In this document: in pieces, positions 8,049 to 16,135 of the stretch
How the letters are laid out: each line of letters opens with the position of its first letter
Numbering within the stretch: position 1 is the stretch's first letter
Assembly: GCA_003427395.1 (NCBI GenBank)
Contig: BFEA01000586.1
Coordinates: forward strand, 129,384-151,404
From: Chara braunii
Taxonomy: Eukaryota > Streptophyta > Charophyceae > Charales > Characeae
Reading direction: 5' to 3'
DNA length: 22,021 bases
The notes under the pieces: generated by a model
The model's input: the letters and a program-made list of their open reading frames with translations, nothing else
Told to the model about the DNA's origin: nothing
The model's database searches: none
Translations under genes and position numbers: made by a program

Positions 8049-9922
8049 CTTTGGTCCACGGTGGGCGTGCGTTCCTGGTTCCCGGTTCTGCGAATATTGG
8101 GGCGGACAAGTGGTCATTGGAATGGTTTACAGGCGTAAGTGGAGAAGCAGTGAAGTGCATGGGCAGTGAAGAGGGTTAGTGCATACCAATCGCGTTTCTT
8201 CTAAGGGGGGTCATGTTGGTGGTCAGCTCTTTCCGATTCCGTGTATCCGTTTATGAAGGAAGGCGTGCGATTCTAAGTGTCACGGCGCTACGAATGGGTT
8301 TAAGGTGTTATTGGACTACATCGGGGCGCCATGGGTTTCGTCTGTCATAGTCATTTGTGCCAGGATTTTGGAAATGGTTGTATAGTCGTAGTTCCTGGTG
8401 TACTACGGTACTAAGGTGGAGATGTGTATCAGTGCCTGCTAATACTCTTGTTTTTGTGATAGATTGCATTTTTTTTCGATCGTGAATTCTAATAGGTCAG
8501 GCGTAAAGGGATAAGTCCAGCGACAACACTCCAAAAACTAGCAAGAGTTGTACAGGCGTGTAGTAACCTACGGAGTTCTTGTATATTTCATAACCTTCCG
8601 ATCACAGTTATGTGGGACCGGACTACGGAACGATTCGTCGGACTGAGAGTGCAATCTGTAGATTTGGGTAGATAGGGGGTTTGAGATGGTGAATTTTTTG
8701 TTGGGATCAGGTCGCATGGTTTTTCCTAGAACTGTTTTGGGGTGCTAGGAACATCCGTTATAACCATCGGGGGTAAAAAAACGCAATTGCTATGTTGGGG
8801 ATCGGATATTTTTTGCTGCTAACATACGCATATTCGATACTAAGAGCGGAAGTACATCTTTTCATGTTCTATCATTAGGAACCAACCCTGGATGCACGTT
8901 CAGAACATTTACTAAGCAAGTGGGACACAACTATATAATAACAATTTTTTTTGCGACGCGGAGCCTGTTATCAACTGCTTAAACAATTACAACTATGTGT
9001 AGCAACAGCGGTATACTCATGTAAATATTGGTGTAATTGTTATATTTCTTTGTTTTGGTGAACGCTGAACATTTGTTCTAAAGGAAGGTGAGTGTGTCGC
9101 TTCGTGCCTAACAGTGCACCTTCGCCTACTATTTGTTAGTGTTTTACTGTTGCGGGTGGTTTTTTGTAAAGCACATGCTTATGTTAATTCTTGTCGTTAG
9201 CAGGTGCGTGGGGTTTATATATGCTATGTAAGTGCTGGGTGGCGGATGTGGGGGGGAAGGTGGGTGGTCATATACTATTTTGTTTTAAGTACTTTTCAAG
9301 TGGATCTCAATATTAATTGGCAGTCACGGGACGATCGCGGTTGCCCCCGTTGTTTTGTTTATCATTAGCGTATTAAGTCCATTACTACGTGTACATGGGT
9401 GGGGTGGGGGACCATATTTTGTTCAATAGTGGTTTATATAAATAAATATTTGTATTGGGAACAACAAGGAAGTACAAAGGAGGGTGTGTGTGAGTGGAGT
9501 GGCCGATCGGTGATGTGCGATTGTCTATTACGCAGTGTAAGCAAATTGGGTCTTCAGTCAGATTATTTTGCCTTGCGTGTGTGCGGAAGGTTATGCCACG
9601 ACGATGGGGTGAAGACAAAAAACTGCTTAATTTATAACAGGGTCTATACGGAGGTCCAGGCTGTTTGGCAGGGAGTCTACCCTAGCCATTGTATCAAGGC
9701 TCAATAGCCTATGTGTGTGTCAAAGTTGAATTGCAAAGCAATTGCACAACCTGGATATGCCAGGAACAACCACCCACCATCATTACCATAAGTACCAACA
9801 ATTTCTGCATTCATCCTAGTGTCGATTGGGTCACCCATATCCACTGCAGCACAACAATAATTGCCACCACAATTGCATTACATCGCGAGTTAAGACTTTT
9901 ATTCACATTTAGCCACTGGATA
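8049..9922. other. No gene seen
   Basis: About 1.9 kb with stops in all frames and only short uncertain open frames, for example 9399-9707 plus (102 codons, no recognisable motif). I see no tRNA, no clear repeat structure and no similarity to the flanking long repeats. Confidence 0.6.
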
Positions 9923-10057
9923 TGGAAGAGGGGTGATGGGTATGGAGATGGGGGGGTAGAGGGAAGGAAGACGGAAAAGGGGAAGCGGGAGGAAGGGTAG
10001 AGAAAGAAGGGAAGAAGAAAGCGAAAAAGAAAAAGAAGGAGAAAAGAAGAAGAACCT
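9923..10057 (+). repeat. Purine-rich tract (G/A) on the plus strand
   Basis: Almost all bases are G or A, with a few T and C interruptions; the 9999-10053 core is nearly pure GAA/GGA-type sequence. Such tracts can form triplex DNA, and the minus strand would read as a long pyrimidine tract. Open frames across it are low-complexity and not supported. Confidence 0.8.
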
Positions 10058-10320
10058 TCTTCGTTGGGACCAATTTCCTTGGACTGAGAAGGAGGGTGGC
10101 GCATCCCTGAAGCGCTTTTCGTCGTCCGCGCCTTGGACAACTCATCAGAGGGGTTGAGAGAGCAAGGACAAGAAAGCGAGCACGAGAAAGACTGAAAGGG
10201 GGAAGGATTTTTTTTGGCTTGTGGAGGCAGGTGGATGTCTCTCAACTAGCCCAATCGCTAGGGGAGGGTTGCGCATTCCATAGGCTAAGTGTAGCAGAGG
10301 TGGGGGGGAAGAAAAATCAT

Positions 10321-10346
10321 TATATATATATATATATATATATATA
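10321..10346. repeat. (TA)13 microsatellite
   Basis: Uninterrupted TA dinucleotide run, 66 bases downstream of the possible splice donor at 10411-10406 on the minus strand. Confidence 0.95.
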
Positions 10347-10411
10347 TTGGTTTATATTTATGGTCGGTGTAATATATCGTAGGTTTGTATAGTGGGTTAG
10401 TTTGAACTTAC

Positions 10412-10465
10412 CACGTGTGCGTTGATCTCAGCATTAGTGATCTGTTCATTTGTTGCCGACGCCAT
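10412..10465 (-). CDS. Possible short first coding exon with a GTAAGT donor
   Basis: On the minus strand, an ATG (10465-10463) opens 18 codons with balanced composition (Met-Ala-Ser-Ala-Thr-Asn-Glu and so on). They end exactly at GTAAGT (10411-10406), a consensus plant splice donor. Without splicing the frame stops four codons later at TAA. Upstream minus-strand sequence (10466-10700) is of higher complexity than the surrounding repeats and could be a 5' untranslated region. No downstream acceptor or second exon was identified; the next minus-strand sequence is (TA)n and then polypyrimidine. It may be a chance match. Confidence 0.2.
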
Positions 10466-10749
10466 CGCTGGTGGTTCAGGAGCGCGTTGCAGCGGTAGAG
10501 TTGGAGTCGAGCCCAGAGCCGTCACGGTTTCACAAGTCACACTGTGTGCCTGTGGTCAGGCGCTCGGGGGCAGAGGCAAGAGCGTCGTACTGCTAACTCC
10601 GCAGATGTAACGAGGTCCTGAGGATAGCGATAGCTTCTCGCTGTTCTCAGGTTGTGTGCGGTGTAGTGCTAGTGTAGTTTTATCTGTTGCTCTTAGGTTT
10701 GTGTGGTTGTGTCGGTGTGGGGGGAATTGAGTTATGTGTCGGGTAGTAG
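10466..10749. other. Non-repetitive spacer, no gene seen
   Basis: Mixed-composition sequence between the possible exon and the G/T-rich repeat array. The plus-strand open frame at 10422-10610 overlaps the candidate minus exon and has no recognisable feature. Confidence 0.4.
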
Positions 10750-11952
10750 TGTGGGTGTCCGTGCATCTGGCGGAAATTTTTTCATTCCTGTTTTCAGGGG
10801 GTAATTAGGATGTGCTCATTTTGGTATGTTAGCAGCTCGGGTTTGTACGGCCGGTTGTATAGTTGTGTGCTAAAAAATATATATATTTTTGTATAAATAA
10901 TCTTTTTTTTTTTGGGGGGGGGGTTGGGGGGGAAAAAAACGCGAGCAAAAAAATCCTATCGTATTATTCGTATATATATTTTTTTGGGGGGGTATTTTGG
11001 ATGTAGGGGATTTTTTTGGGGGGGGGCTTATATTTCTTTGTATTATAGGTGTTTTTTGGTAGGTTGGCCGTGCTTTGTGCGTTTGTGCTTTTGTCGGTTC
11101 TTAGTTTCGTGGGCGGGATTTGTAAGTGTTTTTTTTGCAGGTGCTTACATTGTGTGATTTCCGTTTCGTTCATCTTTTTGAAGTTATCTGTTTCTTTCGT
11201 GTTCTTCTGCTCTTTGTCTCTTGTGTGTATTTGTTTTTTTTGGGGGTGTCTTGTTTTTTACGTATGGTGTTCTTTGATATGAAGTGAGTGGGTTATTCAA
11301 TTTTGCGGGGGAAGGTTAATTTTGTGAATGTCTATTTGGAGGGGGGAGGGGGGGTTGTATTTTTTGGTTCAGGTTTTTTTTTGTTCATTCAAGGCTACGG
11401 CTACAATGTTTGTGGGGGGTGTACTTTTCTAATTATTTATTTACTTTTTTGGGGGGGGAGCTGGCGACTTTTGTAATTTTATGTGGTAATCTGTTTTTAA
11501 TCGGTGTTTTTTTTGTTTGTTTTCCGTTTTTTTGGAAATATTTTCTCTTGTCTTTTTCTATGGGCTTGGTATTGCGGCGGTTTTTTTTGTGTGTCATGTT
11601 GTGTTTCAGTGGTTTCGTGTTTACGTGACGTGTAGTGTTTGTTTGTATTCTGGAATGTGCGATATTTTCTCGAGTGGGGTTTTCTTTTTAGGGGGAGTTG
11701 TTTAAGTGACGGGGTGGGGGTAGGGGTAATTGCTTGGGTGGCGAAAAAAGGTAGTGTTTTGCGTTGTGGTCATCAGGTGAAGGGGTGGGGGTGAGGGCTA
11801 TTCGTTTTTACTTCTTTGTTCGGGAGGAAAGGCTGGTCGTTAGTGCTTTTTTAGTTTGTATATATATATATATATTTATGTATATATATGTGTGTTCTTA
11901 TTTATTTGTTATTTATGAGTGTGTATGTGTATGCGTGTCTGTGCATGTGTAA

Positions 11953-11992
<40 letters not shown>
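10750..11992 (+). repeat. G/T-rich long repeat, copy B
   Basis: The unit begins at GTGTGGGTGTCCGTGCATCTGG and repeats from 11990 (GTGGGTGCACGTACATCTGG), giving a tandem period of about 1.24 kb. Shared landmarks with copies A and C include the TATTATAG start block (11040), the GTGGGCGGGATT block, the TCTATGGG block and the CAGGTGAAGGGGTGGG block (11774). It is clearly diverged from A and C and has only one of their two internal subunits. It ends with (GT)15 at 11959-11988. It is extremely T/G-rich and no gene is called in it. Confidence 0.75.
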
Positions 11993-11993
<1 letters not shown>

Positions 11994-13335
11994 GGTGCAC
12001 GTACATCTGGCCGAAATTTTTTGGTCCAGTTTCAGGGTCTACTTACTTCCGTATATTGGCGACTTGGAGTTGTAGGGTCGGTTGCATCGTTGTATGTTAA
12101 AAAATTGTGTTTGTATGTTTAACCATATACGGGGGCAGGGGGTTGGGGGGAAGAAAAAGATAGACTGTCTTATCGTATTATTCGTGTAGGTTATTTCTCG
12201 GGATAGGGAGATATCTTCCAGGTTTTTTTTAATTATTTATTTGTATTATAGATGTTTTATTGTGGTAGGCTGGCCGTGCTTTGTGTGTTTGTGCTTCTGT
12301 CGGTTCGTAGTTTTGTGGGCGGGATTAGTAAGCGTTTTTTTTTCGCAGGCGCTTTCATCTTTTCTGGAGCTATCTGTTTCCATCTTTTTTTTCAATCGTG
12401 TTTTTTCATTTTTTATTTTATTTGTTTTTTTTTGTGTTTTATTTTTTGCATATGGGGTTCTTTTTGAAGCCGGAGGTTTATTAGATTTTGGCGAGGGAGG
12501 GTATTTTTTGCAATGTGTATCTGGAGGGGGGGGGGGGGTTCGGGGGTTCTCAAAGATACGGCTCCAATGTTTCTGGGTGTTTCAAATTTACTTTTTGGGA
12601 TAGCCGACGCATTTCATATTTATGTGGTGCTTTTTGTTTTTAGTCGGTGTCTTTTTTGTTCATTTCACGTTTCCTTGGAGTTATTTTCTCTTCTCTTTTT
12701 CTATGGGGTTTTATCTGTCATGTTGGTGTGACGTGTAGTGTTCGTGTTCAAGGTTGTGAGGTTTTTTCTGGGGTGTTTTTTTTTTCTTTTTTGGGGGTGT
12801 TATCTAGGTAGAGGGGTGGGGGTAGGGGTGCTAACCCTAGTGGCGGAAAGGTAGTGTTGTTGTGGCTGTCAGGTGAAGGGATGGGGTTGGGGGGTGTTCG
12901 TTTTTTTTCCGGCGTGGAGGTTGGCCGTTTGGGCGTTCTTTTAATTTGTGTATTTTTTGGGGGGATAACATGTTAATCGGGGTTTTGTTTTCTTGTCATG
13001 TTCTGCTTTATTGCGTTTGCGTAGGTGTGATGTGTTTGTATTTTAGAAAGTGAGATATCTATTCGGGTGGGTCAGTGGGGATACTTGCTTGAGTGGCGAG
13101 AAAGGTAGTGTTTTGCGTTGCGGTCGTCAGGTGAAGGGGTGGGATTGGGGTGTATTTGTTTTTTACTTCTTTGTTTGGGGGTGAGGGCTGGCCGTTTAGG
13201 CTTTTTTTTCGTTTGCGTATTTTTTTTGGGGGGGTAACATCCTTCTTTGTATGTTTTTAATAAAAAAGTGTGTATATTATATATATATTTATATATGTAT
13301 GTGTGTGTTTTTATTTATTTGTAATTTGTAAGTGA

Positions 13336-13388
<53 letters not shown>

Positions 13389-13404
13389 TGTGTGTGTGTG
13401 TGTG
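11993..13404 (+). repeat. G/T-rich long repeat, copy C
   Basis: This copy is in direct tandem with copy B. From 12243 on it is nearly identical to copy A, including the two internal subunits. It differs by an extra block of about 95 bases near 12375-12470, a G11 run at 12528-12538 and a deletion corresponding to A's 655-825. It ends in an interrupted (GT)n run (13338-13404). Array continuity stops there, as copy A's does at 1224. Confidence 0.8.
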
Positions 13405-13408
13405 CGAG

Positions 13409-13458
13409 GAGGAAGGGCGACTCCTTCCCCACCAATCAATCAATCAATCAATCAATCA
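13409..13458 (+). repeat. Short hairpin with (AATC)n tail, left module
   Basis: GGAAGG (13411-13416) and CCTTCC (13423-13428) form a hairpin with a six-base loop. CCCACC and then about six AATC units (13434-13458) follow. A similar module in the opposite orientation ends the simple-repeat block at 16117-16135. Confidence 0.7.
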
Positions 13459-14302
13459 TTGTATGACCCCGTTCAGCATTCACGGGGTCTGTGAACGGAA
13501 ACCGTTCATAGAGTTCACGGACTTCACGGCATGGGAGTTCATGGAGTTCACGGAGAGCGAGATCGGTGTTTTTTTTTTTTTTGGCTGGGGGGGGGTGTTT
13601 TTTTTTTATAGGAGGGTGGGAGTCATCGAAGGGTCCCCTCATACTCCAATTTTCTCCCGGAAGCTTATTTTTTTCATGAAGTCTCTTTTGACTCCATTTT
13701 CTTGGGGGAGGCTGATCCGAGATTTTTTCGGACTTCTCCCATGCCTCCTCCTTTATGTTTTTTGACGTTTTCTTTTTCTTTTGGTCTTCCTTTTTGCTCC
13801 CACTAGTGCTTGCACTAGTGGTGCCAATATTCTTGGTCGTCAAGATGTCGATATTGACAGTGCATTTTGCTTTAATTATTTTTCCCTCATGTCGGTCCGC
13901 AGTTCTTCTTGAGACTTTCTTGTGTCCCTGCCTCTTGTCCTGTGTTAGTCCTCGGTGCTTGTCCCGCCTAGTGGTTCCACCGATACTTGTCCCACTGACG
14001 ATTCCACCCGTACTTATTCCGCTGGCAGTCCCGCCGATATTTTGTCCCAGATACCATTATTTTTACTTAGCTCACGTGGCCCCGGATATGTTTTCTCATG
14101 GTGTCCCAGTTTCTTCTGGTGTCTACCGCCCTATGGTAGCCCCCTTTTTCTGTCTTTTCTTGAGCCTTGCGTGCGCCGGTCTCACCGGACGAGGGGCCTC
14201 CAATCCGTGGTTTCGGTTAATTGTCATTGGTGGCCCCCACTCTGGCCCCTTATTTTCTAGAGTCCCGTGACCCTCAGGCTTGTCCACCTTTCGGTTTCAC
14301 TA
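13448..14302 (-). pseudogene. Decayed basic, Gly/Thr-repeat reading frame, family unknown
   Basis: One minus-strand frame stays coding-like for about 285 codons. It begins near DKPEGHGTLENKGPEWGPP and continues through basic stretches (RLKKRQKK). It then meets five in-frame stops clustered within about 90 bases (about 14067-14145), and is open again from about 14067 to the TGA at 13448. The open part holds three imperfect nine-residue Gly/Thr/Ser units (IGGTASGISTGGIVSGTSIG), a Lys/Ser/Glu-rich stretch, and a C-terminus with repeated ELHELPCREVRELYERF-type sequence. The low-complexity, charged composition resembles a disordered linker or gag-like region. It lies beyond the break in the gypsy relic on the same strand, so it may belong to a rearranged element. 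No domain is recognised. Confidence 0.35.
13492..13508. other. Perfect 7-bp hairpin
   Basis: TGAACGG (13492-13498) and CCGTTCA (13502-13508) are separated by AAA. Nearby GAGTTCACGG motifs recur at 13511-13520 and 13545-13554. Confidence 0.8.
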
Positions 14303-14578
14303 TTCTCTTGTCATCTGTCGTGCCTCACTTGCTCAGTTCATTGGCCCTCAGGTCCTTGCCATGGCGAATTCGAATGACCCTCCTGGTCCATGCTATGTCC
14401 CTAATGCCTATGTCCTGTCACTTACTTGTTATTGCCGGGTCCTTCACCTTGAGGTACTCAGCCCAGGGCATCATTCCTTCTAGCGGTCCCGTCCTAGTCC
14501 CTTGTCTTTTCTTTCTCTCTTATCTCCTTTCTCTGGATTTCTCTGTTGTGCACAACTTTGTTATATACCTGCTCTCAA
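14303..14578. other. Linker between relics, no clear gene
   Basis: On the minus strand several frames look weakly coding but are interrupted by stops. None could be followed with confidence. The plus-strand open frames here are judged to be shadows. Confidence 0.4.
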
Positions 14579-14615
14579 GTGTCGGGCGTTATTTGAGATC
14601 CACAGGTGCCGACAC
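14579..14615. other. Inverted repeat at the gypsy RT breakpoint
   Basis: GTGTCGG (14579-14585) and CCGACAC (14609-14615) are perfect complements, separated by 23 bases. Recognisable RT sequence stops within about 10-15 bases of the right arm. Confidence 0.7.
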
Positions 14616-14619
14616 CGTT

Positions 14620-15560
14620 TTTGAGGCTGGATTTCGATATGGTGATAACCCGACTTCAAATCTAAATTCAAGAAGTACGTCGCGCCGCCCAACCGCTCAA
14701 GGAGATCATCGATCCGAGAGAGAGGGCCGACGTTCTTTATGGTTTGTGTGTTGAGTTTTCTATAGTCGATGCACAATCGTAGGTCCTTGTTCTTCTTCCA
14801 GACGAAGAGAATCGGTGCACCGTATGGCAAACAACTAGGGCGAATCCAGTCTTTGTCGAGAAGGTCGTCGAGTTGTGCGTGAAGCACCTCGAGTCCCTCA
14901 TCGCTCATGCGGTAAATGTATCCACGTGGAGGGACAGCACCCGCCTCGAGAGTAATCCCGTGACGTATGGGCCAATCCGGAACCGTTCCAGTGGGAGCCT
15001 CGAAAACGTCTTCATATTTGTCCAGGAGGTGAGTAATACGTGGGTCCGGTGGCGACACGGCTGGTCCGTCCGTCGAGGGGAGGGCATGTAGGAACACAAC
15101 GCCCATCTCCTCTACGTCATTACGTCGCGAATCCGCACGACAGAAACCACATGAAAAGCAATCGAAGTGTGAGGAATCGCGACCGTACACGGGACTAACA
15201 CTTCGTTCCGATCACGGATGTGAACGGTTCGATCATGAAAGTTAACCGGATGGCCAACACTACGCAACCAAGACATGCCTAGAATCATGTCAAATTTGGT
15301 GTCGAGGATGTCAAAAGACACCGGCTCACACGCAAGGGGAGCAAAGTACACCGGAACACCGTCAACGCATCGGTCAATTGACTTTTGCGTGTGGCCATCC
15401 GCAACTGTGACTTATGTAGGTTGCATCTTTCTTCAAACACGGGGCCCGAGACCTACGCATGGCATAAAGGCTTGGCTCGTAAAGTTGCAAAACGAACCAC
15501 AATCAATCAAGGCACTTCAGGTGACCTTTCCGATTTGAATGCGGATATAGAGCAAAGGAG
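14620..15560 (-). pseudogene. Ty3/gypsy retrotransposon pol relic (protease plus N-terminal RT)
   Basis: The minus-strand order is aspartic protease, then reverse transcriptase. The protease region has LIDCGSFCNF, matching the catalytic D-S/T-G position with Cys in the second place, and further on FDMILGMSWL, the usual second conserved block. Two in-frame stops interrupt it (15433-15435 TGA, 15412-15414 TAA). A frameshift near 15117 separates it from the RT. The RT part includes a DKYEDVFEAPTGTVPDWP linker, then WIRPSCLPYGAPILFVWKK, LRLCIDYRKLN, and RIDDLLERLGG with YFLNLDLKSGYHHIEI (motif A region, LDLKSGYH). Homology stops near 14620, so the YxDD motif, RNase H and integrase are missing. 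No LTRs were identified. It is a dead, truncated fragment of a chromatin-targeting-type plant Ty3/gypsy element. Confidence 0.9.
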
Positions 15561-15649
15561 CGTCGATCTCAACGTACCTTTGGGTGGCGTACTCACGTCG
15601 GTCAATCTTCACCAGATAGGAGTGGAGATTAGTTTGATTGACTAATTAA

Positions 15650-15669
15650 TTGATTGATTGATTGATTGG
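15650..15669. repeat. (ATTG)n microsatellite
   Basis: Five ATTG units lie just upstream (minus sense) of the protease relic. It has the same tetranucleotide family as the arrays at 15812-16116. Confidence 0.9.
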
Positions 15670-15676
15670 GTTCGAT

Positions 15677-15698
15677 GGTCCCGACCACGATCGGGACC
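15677..15698. other. Perfect 8-bp inverted repeat
   Basis: GGTCCCGA (15677-15684) and TCGGGACC (15691-15698) flank a six-base loop. GATCGGG/CCCGATC (15689-15695 and 15698-15704) overlaps it as an alternative stem. A GATC-rich stretch follows to about 15780. Confidence 0.8.
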
Positions 15699-15811
15699 CC
15701 GATCCTTTGCGCGGTGGTCATGTAGTAAACCCGCCCGGGATCGCGACCCGGATTCCGGCACAGACCCTGATCATGATCCCCAATACGACCCAATCAAGGA
15801 ATCCATTAATA

Positions 15812-15843
<32 letters not shown>

Positions 15844-15907
15844 CACCAACTTGATTGATTGATTGATGGGTTGGTTGATTGACTGACTGCTTGATTGATT
15901 GAATGAA

Positions 15908-15984
<77 letters not shown>

Positions 15985-16059
15985 ATTGATTGATTGATTC
16001 ATTGATTCATTGATTCATTGATTCATTTATTGATTGATTTGATTGATTGAATTGATCGA

Positions 16060-16107
<48 letters not shown>

Positions 16108-16116
16108 ATTGATTGG
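15812..16116. repeat. Opposed (AATC)n and (GATT)n arrays
   Basis: About eight AATC units (15812-15843) are followed, after an eight-base gap, by about 260 bases of mostly GATT units with scattered variants. The two arrays are reverse complements, so the first can pair with any part of the second. Asn/Gln/Ser-rich or Leu/Ile-rich open frames through them are translation of the microsatellite and are not genes. Confidence 0.95.
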
Positions 16117-16135
16117 TAGGAGAGGGATCCTCCCT
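16117..16135 (-). other. Short hairpin module at end of the (GATT)n array, right module
   Basis: Reading the minus strand, GGAGGGAGGATCCCTCTCC leads into TACCAATC and then AATC units. This is similar in layout and partly in sequence to 13409-13458 but in opposite orientation. The stem is an imperfect palindrome around GGATCC. Confidence 0.55.

Noticed and set aside
9811-10245. Minus-strand 144-codon frame over the purine tract
   Set aside because: Its Phe/Leu/Ser/Pro richness comes from the polypyrimidine strand. There is no motif or start context.
15668-15690. tRNA T-arm-like GGGTTCGATGGTCCC
   Set aside because: The stem does not pair properly and no acceptor or anticodon arm could be built around it.
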